A model generated the notes under the pieces. It saw only the letters and a list, made by a program, of their open reading frames with translations, searched no databases and was not told the DNA's origin. Source: Halobellus clavatus (GTDB lineage: Archaea > Halobacteriota > Halobacteria > Halobacteriales > Haloferacaceae). Taken from it: a DNA stretch of 64,000 nucleotides. The DNA lies in the NCBI RefSeq assembly GCF_900107195.1, contig NZ_FNPB01000002.1:1-64000 (forward strand), given 5' to 3'. The position numbers and the translations under genes are program-made. Of this stretch, positions 22,427 through 30,886 are shown in pieces; within the stretch, counting starts at the first letter, position 1; every line of letters starts with the position of its first letter.

Positions 22427-24103
22427 TCAGTCGTCCGCCGAGGCCTGCGCCGCGCCCGAATCGAACCGCGGTTCGGGGACGGTGCCGTCCTCGTTCCACT
22501 CGCGGGCATCGTAGTACGCAGCGAGGGCGGCGTCGATGTCCGGGAGGTCGTAGGGGAGTTCGTCGTCCGCGCGGTCGTAACCGCGGCGGTTGTTGAAGTG
22601 TCGCTCGCGCTCGATGACGCCCGCACCGACGTCGAGCAGGTCCTCGTAGTCGGCGTCGAAGAGCGCCTCGAAGTCCTCGGGTTCGATGTACTGGCCCGAG
22701 AACGCGCAGACGACGCCCGAGTCGCGGAACGCACAGAAGTTCTCCTGGTCGATCAGCGTCTCCACCTTGTCGAGCGTGCCTTCGGTCTCGATGACGCCGC
22801 CGTAGGTGAGACCCATCATCTCCGCGTACAGGTGATCGCCGCCGCGGTTCGCGACCGCGTACTGGAGACCGAGTCCGTGCAGGACACGCCCGTCGTGGGC
22901 GGCGAACTCCATCCCCTTCATCGTCATATCGTCGACGCCGAGGTCGTCGTGGACGCGGTGGACGCCTTCCGCGAGCAGGTCGCCAACGCCCTCACGTCGG
23001 GCGATCTGCTCGGTCACTTCCTGAGCGAGGTCGGCGTTCCCGAACTCGTCTTCGCTCTTGAGGTAGGCGGCGACCGTGACGCCCGCGGAGATGGTGTCCA
23101 TCCCGTACTGGTCACAGAGTTCGTTCGCTTTCATCACGTCGAGGAGGTCGCCGATGCCCTGGCTGGACCCGAACGAGTAGATCGTCTCGAACTCCGGGCC
23201 CTCCGTCTCGAAGCCCGTCTCCTCGTCGCGTGTCGGGAGCTTACACGCGAAGGCGCACTGCGAGCAGGCCGCCTTCTTGTACTTCTTCTCCTCGACCGCG
23301 TTCCCGCCGATGTCCGCGGCGTGTTCGAACTCGTAGTCCTCGAAGTAGTGCGTCGGGAGCGAGAAGTTGTCGTTGATGAACTCGGTGCCGCCGGCCGTTC
23401 CCTGGCGCTTCATACTATCGTCGGCGGTGGCTGCCTCGCGGTGAATCTCCGCGGCGGCGTCGGCGGGGACCTCGACGTCCGGTCGGGCGTCGCCCTCGAA
23501 CGTGACGAGTTTCACGTTCTTCGAGCCCAGGACGGCCCCGAGCCCGCCGCGGCCGAAGGCCCGCGAGTCGAACGTCATCACGCTGGCGAACCGGACGAGG
23601 TTCTCGCCCGCGGGCCCGATCGCGACGCAGTGCTCCGAGCCGAGGTCGTGGTGTTCTTCGGCGTAATCGCTTACCTCCGGGACGAGTGCGCCCTCGAGTT
23701 CCGGTACCTCCTCGAAGGTCACGCCGTCGTCGCGGACGTGGACCGCGAGCAGTTCGTTGCTCTCGCCCACCAATTCAACCACGCTGGCGCCGGTGTCGGC
23801 GAAGTTCCGCGAGAGGTAGCCGCCGGCGTTCGACGAACAGAGACCATCTGTCAGTGGCGACAGCGCGGTCATATTCATCCGCCCAGTGAAGCTCATCCGT
23901 GCGTGTTGCAGCGGTCCTGTCGAGAGGTACGCGCGGTTCTCCGGACCGAACGGATCGGCGTCGAACGGGATCCGTTCGTGTGCGAGGTGTGTCGCTGTGG
24001 CTCGCCCGCCGATCGTCTCGGACAGCAGATCGTCGATGTCGGTGCGCGTCGCGGTCCGATCGGTGAGGTCGATGGTGAGGAGCGGACCTTTCGCGTGTAG
24101 CAT
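22427..24103 (-). CDS. aor: Aldehyde:ferredoxin oxidoreductase
   Basis: This 558-aa enzyme of the AOR family oxidises aldehydes to carboxylates, with tungsten (or molybdenum) bispterin and one [4Fe-4S] cluster. The N-terminal domain shows LSTGPLQHARMSFTGRMNM and FGRGGLGAVLGSKNVK. The cluster cysteines are in ACSQCAFAC (about 278-286), with the distal Cys in GVVCAFSG (about 465). The AOR middle and C-terminal domains include EFETIYSFGSSQGIGDL and the HDGRVLHGLGLQYAVANRGG pterin-binding region. A TATA box (CTAATTATTATTTGC, minus strand about 24123-24137) puts the transcript start at the ATG. A GTAGCA/TGCTAC inverted repeat covers that start. Confidence 0.93.
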   Translation of the reverse strand: MLHAKGPLLTIDLTDRTATRTDIDDLLSETIGGRATATHLAHERIPFDADPFGPENRAYLSTGPLQHARMSFTGRMNMTALSPLTDGLCSSNAGGYLSRNFADTGASVVELVGESNELLAVHVRDDGVTFEEVPELEGALVPEVSDYAEEHHDLGSEHCVAIGPAGENLVRFASVMTFDSRAFGRGGLGAVLGSKNVKLVTFEGDARPDVEVPADAAAEIHREAATADDSMKRQGTAGGTEFINDNFSLPTHYFEDYEFEHAADIGGNAVEEKKYKKAACSQCAFACKLPTRDEETGFETEGPEFETIYSFGSSQGIGDLLDVMKANELCDQYGMDTISAGVTVAAYLKSEDEFGNADLAQEVTEQIARREGVGDLLAEGVHRVHDDLGVDDMTMKGMEFAAHDGRVLHGLGLQYAVANRGGDHLYAEMMGLTYGGVIETEGTLDKVETLIDQENFCAFRDSGVVCAFSGQYIEPEDFEALFDADYEDLLDVGAGVIERERHFNNRRGYDRADDELPYDLPDIDAALAAYYDAREWNEDGTVPEPRFDSGAAQASADD

Positions 24104-24116
24104 CTCGACGTGCTAC
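24097..24116. promoter_or_regulatory. Possible operator over the AOR start
   Basis: GTAGCA-8-TGCTAC is a perfect 6-bp inverted repeat spanning the AOR initiation codon and the 13 bases upstream, just downstream of the TATA box. A repressor bound here would block a leaderless transcript. Six-base arms can arise by chance, so this is a candidate only. The remainder of 24138-24350 holds nothing recognisable. Confidence 0.35.
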
Positions 24117-24387
24117 GTGAGCAAATAATAATTAGCTTTGGGACGTTACGCGCAGCCGAGCGAGCGAAACACGACGCCGACGGAACCCACGCGGAGTTGG
24201 ACTGGCCGTCGCGCTGAAACTACGGTTCTCACGGCACTGATCACGCGGCAATCGAGACAGCGAGTCGGACCGTTCCCGGGAGATCCGGAGACCCGCCCCG
24301 TCCGCACCGTGTGAATGCCCCCCAACATCACATCTGATAAGCCGGCAGCAATCTTGAAGTATGTACGACGGAACCTTCACATCTTGA

Positions 24388-27354
24388 ATGGTGCCCGTTT
24401 CGGATACGGACGTTCTTCCACTACAGCCGTATATCGACGGTGAATACGGTGCCGCACGGGACGAGCTCGAATCGGTCCTGAACACACTTGAGGCGTCGAC
24501 GGACCTCGCGTTCGGCAGACTTGCCGACGCGTCCGAGTTCGATCCCGACTCGCTGTCGCCGAAACATGCCGGAGCGATGGTGTTCGCGACGGGACCGGAC
24601 GCCGTCCCAGAGCGCATCGACCGACCGACGGTATGGGTGTCTGCGGATGCGGCGACGGCCACGCGAGCGATCGAGGCGGGCGCGGTCGACGCCCTGACCT
24701 GGACGCCAGGAGCGGATCACTCTCTCCTCGCGACGAAGGCGACGCGCGCGTTCCAATCGGTCGAAGAATCTCCCCCCGACATCGACGAAGTTCGACCTGC
24801 ATCGGTGAACGGCCGGGGACCGGTTCGGGCCTTAGAACGGATCGAAGACGGGATCATCGAAATCGACTGCAGCGACAGGGTTACCTACCTCAACAGTGCT
24901 GCGGCGGCGTTTCTCGATACGGAGCGATCCGAGGGGATCGGCGCGCCGCTCTGGGAGCTGCTTACCGACGAGACGGCCGCGCAGATCAGCGACGAGTTGG
25001 AGACGGCGCGATCGACGGGCGAGGTGACAGGCGTAGAAGTCACCACGCCGAACGATCAGTGGTTCGAGGTCACCCTGTACCCGGACGACGACGGAACGGC
25101 GGCCTACGTCCGCGAGATCACCGCGGAGCGGCGGCGGGAGACCGACCAGACGCTGTATGAGTACCTCGTGAAGACCGTCGGCGACGCCGTCTACATCCTC
25201 GACGAAGAGGGTCGATTCATCTTCGTCAACGACGCGCTGTGCGAAATCTGCGGCTACGACCGGGAGGAACTCCTGGGGTCCTCAGTCCACCTCATCAAGG
25301 ACGATCACACGGTCGAGGAGGCCGAGGACGCACTCAGAGACCTGCTGCGAGAGACGGGAGACGCGAACGGGAGCGACGTCTCGATCGCAAAGCTCGACGT
25401 CGAACTGATTACAAAAGACGGAGAGCGGATCCCGTGCACGGACCGGATGACGCTCCGGCCGCTGGAAGACGGGAGCTTCTCCGGAACCGTGGGAACCCTC
25501 CGGGACATCAGTCGGCAGCGTCGTCGCCAGCAGATCCTGAACAACCTGTTGGAGGCCACGCAGGATATGGTCGCCGCCGAGACGACGACCGAAGTCGCAG
25601 AACGGGTCGTCGACGTCGCGGCCAACACGATCGAGACGGACGGCGCAGTCGTCCGCGAACACGACTCGAAGACCGACCAACTCGTCCCGGTCGCAGCCTC
25701 CGACGGCGTCGTCGGGACGATGGGCGAGCGGCCGCTGTATGAGACCGACGAGGGCCCGGTCGGGACGGCGTTCACCGAAGATCGGGTCGTCACGACCGCC
25801 GGTGCCGACCACCTGCCGGACACCCCGATCGACGTGAGTATGTACCTCCCGATCGGCGATTCGCGCACGCTCAGTGTCGGCCACCGTGACAAGGACGGGT
25901 TCACCGACGACGAGCGGCGCTTCCTCGAACTGCTGACGGCGACGGCCGAGTCGGTGTTCGAGCGCGTCGAGCGCGACGAGGAGTTGCGGCGGTACGAGGC
26001 CCTCGTCGAGACGGTCGACGATATGCTGTTCACCATCGACGACGAGGGCGCGTTCACGCTCGTGACCGAGTCACTGGCCGAAACGCTCGGGACGACGCGC
26101 TCGCAGTTGGTCGGGACGAACATCGCGGACGTGCTGTCCGAGAGCGCGGTCGCATCGCAACTGGTCTCGCTCTCGGACGGCTCTGCCGTCGCGGAGGTGG
26201 GACTGAACTCCCGCGACGGCGATGAGGTCCCGGCCCGCATCTCAGCGACCCCGATTGCGCAGTCGAGGGGGGATGGGGTGGTCGGCACCCTCCAGGACAT
26301 CCGGGAACTCCGGGTGGCACAACAGGAGGCGTCCCGCCACCGGACGCGGTTCGCCGAGCTGTTCGGGAACCTGACTGATCCCTTAGTCGAGTTGTCGTTC
26401 GAGCAGGACCACACCGAAATACGCGCCGTCAACGAGCCGTTCGTGGACATCATCGAAGGGACCGAAGACGATGTGGAGGGCTCGCGGCTGACAGCGATCG
26501 ATAGCGCCGTGCCGCCGGGGATCCGTGACGCACTCGAAGACGTCCGCGATCAGGACGCAGACGTCGAACGCGAGGTTCGTGTTCAGACGACCGACGGTGT
26601 GGGCTTCTACCTGCTCCGGAGCGTCACGTACAGGAACGGCGGGGGCAAGCAGGCGTTCGTCGTGTTGACCGACGTGACCGAGGTCAAACGACAGGGGACG
26701 CATCTACAGGTGCTTCACCGTCTCCTCCGGCACAACCTTCGCAACCGGACGAACGTCATACAGGGCCACGCAGACCTCATCGAGGCCAAGACCGACAACG
26801 AGCAGGTCGCGACGTACGCCGAACAGATCGCCACTGCCTGTCGGGCGCTCGTCGACACGAGCGAGACGGCCCGGGCGATACAGCGTGTGCTCCGGAACAG
26901 CGACGCCGAGCCCGAACGGCTGTCACCTGCGGAGATAGAAACCCGACTCCAGCGGCTCGTCTCCTCGACCGCCGGATCGGACGCGGTCGACGTTCGGATC
27001 GCCGTCGACGCGACCACGAACGTCCGGTACGACGACCTGATCGAGAGCGGCTTGCGAGAGCTGCTGGAGAACGCCATCGAGTACGGGACGCCGGACTCGG
27101 ACGCCGTCGTCGAGATTTCGGTCACCACGTCCGAGGAGGGAAGCGTCCGGTTCGCAGTCAGCGACGACGGCCCGGGGATCCCCGAAGCGGAGTGGTCAGT
27201 CGTCACCGAGGATCGGGAGATCACGCAGCTCCAGCACGCGTCGGGGCTGGGTCTCTGGCTCGTCAAGTGGGTCGCCAACGCACGCGGCGGGGAGCTGGAG
27301 CTCGTGGTCGCGGACGAGTTCGGAACGACGGTGGCGATGGACCTCCCGGCGTGA
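24388..27354 (+). CDS. Multi-PAS/GAF sensor histidine kinase
   Basis: This is a 988-aa protein without membrane segments. Residues about 45-115 resemble a receiver-type fold but lack a phosphorylatable Asp. PAS domains follow at about 150-250 (RIEDGIIEIDCSDRVTYLNS), 255-380 (VYILDEEGRFIFVND, GYDREELLG), 530-645 (MLFTIDDEGAFTLVTESLA) and 655-770, with a GAF domain at about 385-525. The H-box is LLRHNLRNRTNVIQGH near 785. The HATPase domain has N (LRELLENAIEYG), G1 (SDDGPGIP) and G2 (GLGLWLVKW) boxes. It is an orphan kinase, with no response regulator next to it. The signal is unknown; haloarchaeal kinases of this kind often sense redox or light. Confidence 0.92.
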   Translation: MVPVSDTDVLPLQPYIDGEYGAARDELESVLNTLEASTDLAFGRLADASEFDPDSLSPKHAGAMVFATGPDAVPERIDRPTVWVSADAATATRAIEAGAVDALTWTPGADHSLLATKATRAFQSVEESPPDIDEVRPASVNGRGPVRALERIEDGIIEIDCSDRVTYLNSAAAAFLDTERSEGIGAPLWELLTDETAAQISDELETARSTGEVTGVEVTTPNDQWFEVTLYPDDDGTAAYVREITAERRRETDQTLYEYLVKTVGDAVYILDEEGRFIFVNDALCEICGYDREELLGSSVHLIKDDHTVEEAEDALRDLLRETGDANGSDVSIAKLDVELITKDGERIPCTDRMTLRPLEDGSFSGTVGTLRDISRQRRRQQILNNLLEATQDMVAAETTTEVAERVVDVAANTIETDGAVVREHDSKTDQLVPVAASDGVVGTMGERPLYETDEGPVGTAFTEDRVVTTAGADHLPDTPIDVSMYLPIGDSRTLSVGHRDKDGFTDDERRFLELLTATAESVFERVERDEELRRYEALVETVDDMLFTIDDEGAFTLVTESLAETLGTTRSQLVGTNIADVLSESAVASQLVSLSDGSAVAEVGLNSRDGDEVPARISATPIAQSRGDGVVGTLQDIRELRVAQQEASRHRTRFAELFGNLTDPLVELSFEQDHTEIRAVNEPFVDIIEGTEDDVEGSRLTAIDSAVPPGIRDALEDVRDQDADVEREVRVQTTDGVGFYLLRSVTYRNGGGKQAFVVLTDVTEVKRQGTHLQVLHRLLRHNLRNRTNVIQGHADLIEAKTDNEQVATYAEQIATACRALVDTSETARAIQRVLRNSDAEPERLSPAEIETRLQRLVSSTAGSDAVDVRIAVDATTNVRYDDLIESGLRELLENAIEYGTPDSDAVVEISVTTSEEGSVRFAVSDDGPGIPEAEWSVVTEDREITQLQHASGLGLWLVKWVANARGGELELVVADEFGTTVAMDLPA

Positions 27355-27454
27355 CAGCGCCGGTCGGCGACGCCGGTGCGAACGGAACCAGTTGTGGCTA
27401 CGAACGGCACCGGTCCATCCGCAGGCTTTTGCTCGGGCGCACTAAGGTAGGGAT

Positions 27455-28393
27455 ATGAGCGGGACGGGCAGGCGTAAGCCGGACTGGCTAAAGATGCGAC
27501 CGCCTGCGGGGCGTCAGTTCACCGACATCAAGGAGACGCTTCGCGACCGGGACCTCAACACGGTCTGTGAAGAGGCCAACTGCCCGAATATGGGCGAGTG
27601 CTGGAGTGGCCGTGACGGCCCGGGGACAGCGACGTTTATGCTGATGGGCGATCGCTGCTCGCGCGGGTGTAACTTCTGTGACGTCGAGACCGGCGGGATG
27701 GAGGCACTCGACGCCGAGGAGCCGGCGAACGTCGCCGAGGCCGTCGCCGAAATCGGCCTCGACTACGTCGTCCTCACGTCGGTCGACCGCGACGACCTGC
27801 CGGATCAGGGCGCGAGCCACTTCGCGGAGACGATCCGGGAGATCAAAGAGCGGGATCCGACGATCCTCGTGGAGGTCCTGATCCCGGACTTCCAGGGCGA
27901 ACCGGAGTTAGTGCGAGAGATCATCGACGCCGGACCGGACGTGATCGCCCACAACGTCGAGACCGTCGAACGCCTCCAGTGGCCCGTCCGTGATCGGCGG
28001 GCGGGCTACGAGCAGTCGCTGTCGGTGCTCGAACAGGTGAGCGAGGAATCTGACGTGTACACGAAGACGAGCCTAATGCTCGGGCTGGGCGAGTACGATC
28101 ACGAGATCTATCAGACGCTGTCGGATCTCAGAGAGGCCGACGTGGACGTGGTGACGCTGGGGCAGTATCTCCAGCCCTCGCGGTCGCACCTCGACGTCTT
28201 CGAGTACGTCCATCCCGACGCGTTCGAGACGTGGCGCCGGGTCGCCGAGGAGGAACTCGACTTCCTCTACTGCGCGTCGGGGCCGATGGTCCGCTCGTCG
28301 TACAAGGCGGGCGAACTCTTCGTCGACGCAGTCCTCCGGGACGGGAAGGACGTCGAAACCGCCCGGCGAGAGGCGCGCGCTGCGAGCGACTGA
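27455..28393 (+). CDS. lipA: Lipoyl synthase
   Basis: This radical SAM enzyme of 312 aa inserts two sulfurs into octanoyl groups to make lipoyl cofactor. Both clusters are visible: the auxiliary cluster Cys in TVCEEANCPNMGECW (C-x4-C-x5-C) and the radical SAM CSRGCNFCDV (C-x3-C-x2-C), plus the LipA-specific C-terminal RSSYKAGE, whose Ser ligates the auxiliary cluster. A TATA-like GGCTTTTGC lies about 27 bases before the ATG. It is a stand-alone gene; no lipB or lplA is adjacent. Confidence 0.96.
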   Translation: MSGTGRRKPDWLKMRPPAGRQFTDIKETLRDRDLNTVCEEANCPNMGECWSGRDGPGTATFMLMGDRCSRGCNFCDVETGGMEALDAEEPANVAEAVAEIGLDYVVLTSVDRDDLPDQGASHFAETIREIKERDPTILVEVLIPDFQGEPELVREIIDAGPDVIAHNVETVERLQWPVRDRRAGYEQSLSVLEQVSEESDVYTKTSLMLGLGEYDHEIYQTLSDLREADVDVVTLGQYLQPSRSHLDVFEYVHPDAFETWRRVAEEELDFLYCASGPMVRSSYKAGELFVDAVLRDGKDVETARREARAASD

Positions 28394-28607
28394 GGCTGTG
28401 CTGGAGCCCCGGCTGTTGGGAGGCCTCAGCGGGGAGTTTCGTCTGGAGGCACCGGCGGGACGTCGTCACACGCGGCCGCAGGAGTAACATCAAGCGATCT
28501 GGAGGGGGCATCCCGAGACTGAAGCGCCTGCCTGACGAAGTGGGGAGCGATATGTCCGACCGATGCCGCGGAAGTGAACGGACAGAGACAGGAGGCCGGT
28601 GTCTCCG

Positions 28608-29519
28608 ATGACGCCCATCGGGTTGCAGACGGCCCCGACGCCGGATGGCTACATCAGTGAACTGCTCGTGACCGTCGGACTCCCGACGCAACTCGCGAAC
28701 ACAGTCGCCTCGGGGGTCGTGTTCGTCGTGGTGTTCGTCGGGGTCTATCTGGTCAGCAAACTCGCGATCGTGCCGGTCGTCGCGCGACTGCTCGACAACC
28801 GTGGCGTCGAAGAGCACGTCCGGAAGCCGCTCACCCTCGTCGTCTACGGGGCGCTGTTGTTCGTCGCCGCCGGACTCGCCTTCTCGCTCGCCGGCCTCGG
28901 GAACATCCTGGTGGCGCTGTCGACGGTGACGGCTGCTGCGACCCTCGCCGTCGGGTTCGCGATGCAGGACGTCATCAAGAACTTCGTCGCCGGCGTGTTC
29001 ATCTACACCGACGAGCCGTTCCGGACCGGCGACTGGATCGAGTGGGAGGGCAACTCCGGCTACGTCGAGGACATCAGTCTGCGGGTGAGTCGCGTCCGAA
29101 CGTTCGACAACGAGCACCTCACCGTCCCGAACTCCCAGCTCACAGACGGCGTGATCAAGAACTACGACACGCACGGAACGCTGCGATTGAAGTTCACGTT
29201 CCGGGTCGGCTTCGACGAGGACCTCGACCGAGCGAGAGACATCGTCGTCGAGGCGGCGAAAGCCCAAGACGGCGTCCTCGACGAGCCGGAACCGTCGGTG
29301 CGGCTCGTGGAACTGAACGACGCCTCGTTCGGGTTACAGAGTCGCATCTGGATCGACGATCCCGGCGGCTCGGACTTTCTCAGGATCCGCGGCCAGTTCG
29401 TCCAGCGCGTCAGCGAACGCTTCGCTGCGGAGGGAATCAAAATTCCCTATCCCCATCGGACCGTCGACGGGTCACTGGAACAGGTGGATCGGTCCTCGCC
29501 GGCCACCTCTGACGACTGA
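28608..29519 (+). CDS. MscS-family mechanosensitive channel
   Basis: This small-conductance mechanosensitive channel of 303 aa releases solutes on osmotic downshift. Three membrane segments lie at about 25-50, 65-85 and 90-115, the last being the pore helix with glycine/alanine packing (AAATLAVGFAMQDVIKNFVAG). The cytoplasmic beta domain carries FRTGDWIEWEGNSGYVEDISLRV and VTVPNSQL-type sequence (LTVPNSQLTDGVIKNY). ATG 28608 is preferred over an in-frame GTG at 28599, because GGAGG at 28591-28595 is correctly spaced only for the ATG. The 214-base gap upstream, after lipA, shows only a weak CTGAGG...CCTCAG hairpin near 28389-28429. Confidence 0.92.
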   Translation: MTPIGLQTAPTPDGYISELLVTVGLPTQLANTVASGVVFVVVFVGVYLVSKLAIVPVVARLLDNRGVEEHVRKPLTLVVYGALLFVAAGLAFSLAGLGNILVALSTVTAAATLAVGFAMQDVIKNFVAGVFIYTDEPFRTGDWIEWEGNSGYVEDISLRVSRVRTFDNEHLTVPNSQLTDGVIKNYDTHGTLRLKFTFRVGFDEDLDRARDIVVEAAKAQDGVLDEPEPSVRLVELNDASFGLQSRIWIDDPGGSDFLRIRGQFVQRVSERFAAEGIKIPYPHRTVDGSLEQVDRSSPATSDD

Positions 29520-29611
29520 TCGCGGGGCCGCACTATATCGCCTGCCGGCGGTGAGGCGGGCACCGAACTGGCACCCACACGACTTTGATCCCCGGATCCG
29601 GAGTACGGAGT

Positions 29612-30502
29612 ATGCCCGGAATGGACGAGGAGACTGCGGATCTGATTCTCTCGATACGGGAGGACGAACGCCGGCGCGCGGTCCTCGATCACCTCTCCGC
29701 GGGAGCAAAGACCGTTGGCGACAGCGAGAGCGATGCGAACGCCGACGTGCGATCGGTTCTCGAGGAGTTCGCGTCGGCGGGCATCGTCGAGCGCGACGGA
29801 TCGACGTACGCACTCACCGAGGTCGGCGAGCGGATCCACGAGTACGCCACGGCGGACTGGAACCCGTCCAACGAGGGCACCAAGCGAGCGGCGACGTTCG
29901 AGACGCTATCGGACTGCGAGTGGCACTGTTCGGCGTGTGAGTTGCCGAGTTCCCAGCCCGCGAAGGACATTCAGATGCTCCGGAAGGAGGGGTTCGAGTT
30001 CGTACAGAACACCGGCCAGGGCCAGGGCGACTACCGTCACTGTGAGACCTGCGAGGCGACGACGTTCCACCGGAAACTCAAGTACCCGTTCCCGACCCAG
30101 CAGTCGATCACGCGGCAGGACATGCCCGATTCGTTCAAGCGCCGCGTCCGCGACCTCTACGACCACCGCGACGCGTTCGACGGCTCGTCCCCGAGCACGA
30201 CGCTGGAGGTCGACCACCGCGTGCCCGAGGTGCGCTGGGAGGAGTCCGAAAGCTTCGACTACGAGTCGATGACCGACGAGGAGGTCACAGAGCACTTCCA
30301 GATCCTCTCGCGGAAACACAACCTCCTGAAGAGCCGGAAGTGTGAGTCCTGCGTGGAGACCGGGACGCGACCGCCGTTTATGCAGATCGAATACTACTAC
30401 GAGGGCGACGAAACGTACGACGAGGACCTCGGGTGCGTCGGCTGTGGGTGGTACAACCCCCACGAGTGGCGAGCGTCGCTCCAGGCAGAACTCGACGAGT
30501 GA
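29612..30502 (+). CDS. Putative type II restriction endonuclease (winged helix + HNH)
   Basis: This is a 296-aa protein. Residues 1-85 form a winged-helix module (VRSVLEEFASAGIVERDGSTYALTEVGERI). Zinc-knuckle pairs follow at WHCSACELP and CETCEATTFH. An HNH-like nuclease core is centred on LEVDHRVPEVRW, with its Asn in RKHNLLKSRKCESC and a last knuckle CVGCGWYNP. The m5C methyltransferase gene 0.4 kb downstream, in the same direction, makes a restriction enzyme the most natural reading. The target site cannot be predicted. ATG 29612 is chosen because a TATA-like ACTTTGATC lies 26 bases upstream; ATG 29621 is the alternative. Confidence 0.75.
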   Translation: MPGMDEETADLILSIREDERRRAVLDHLSAGAKTVGDSESDANADVRSVLEEFASAGIVERDGSTYALTEVGERIHEYATADWNPSNEGTKRAATFETLSDCEWHCSACELPSSQPAKDIQMLRKEGFEFVQNTGQGQGDYRHCETCEATTFHRKLKYPFPTQQSITRQDMPDSFKRRVRDLYDHRDAFDGSSPSTTLEVDHRVPEVRWEESESFDYESMTDEEVTEHFQILSRKHNLLKSRKCESCVETGTRPPFMQIEYYYEGDETYDEDLGCVGCGWYNPHEWRASLQAELDE

Positions 30503-30559
30503 TCGGCAAAAAGAGCTATACTGGCCCGATGGCTCTACGGAGACACGCTGGAGGCTCAC

Positions 30560-30778
30560 GTGTCTACGCAAGTCGGGGAGGGGACGGTCGCACTGGTTCG
30601 GCAGGTCGTCGAGTTGAACTGCGACGATGAACATCTCGTCGCCCTTTCGGCCGCACAGATCGCACAGACGTTGCAGGGGAGCGGACTGGACCGCTCGGAG
30701 ATCGAGCGGGCGCTGTCGGAACTGACAGCGCGCGGCGAACTCGTACAAACCGAGGACGGGTACCGCTGCGCGGAGTAG
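30560..30778 (+). CDS. Small winged-helix protein between R and M genes
   Basis: This is a 72-aa protein with a helix-turn-helix and wing (LSAAQIAQTLQGSGLDRSEIERALSELTARGELVQTEDGYRCAE). The GTG start at 30560 has a GGAGG ribosome-binding site 7 bases upstream. A TATA element (AGCTATACTGG, about 30514-30524) precedes it. Its place between the nuclease and methyltransferase genes recalls controller proteins of restriction-modification systems, but those are Xre-type, and this fold is winged-helix. Regulation of the neighbours is only inferred. Confidence 0.65.
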   Translation: MSTQVGEGTVALVRQVVELNCDDEHLVALSAAQIAQTLQGSGLDRSEIERALSELTARGELVQTEDGYRCAE

Positions 30779-30802
30779 TGGACGCCGGGATGTACCGCTG
30801 CG
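30760..30802 (+). repeat. Duplicated 3' end of the winged-helix gene
   Basis: GTACCGCTGCG at 30760, in the last codons of the winged-helix gene, recurs at 30792, 32 bases later and beyond the stop codon, followed by GGA in both copies after a one-base gap. This is another gene-end duplication, weaker than the one at the helicase. Confidence 0.5.
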
Positions 30803-30886
30803 GGACGCCCGGGCGAGGGTCGGCCCCGCACCGGAACCCCGTGGTTGTTAAATACGACCGGCGTCGAGAGTTCGAGAGACCAGCGA

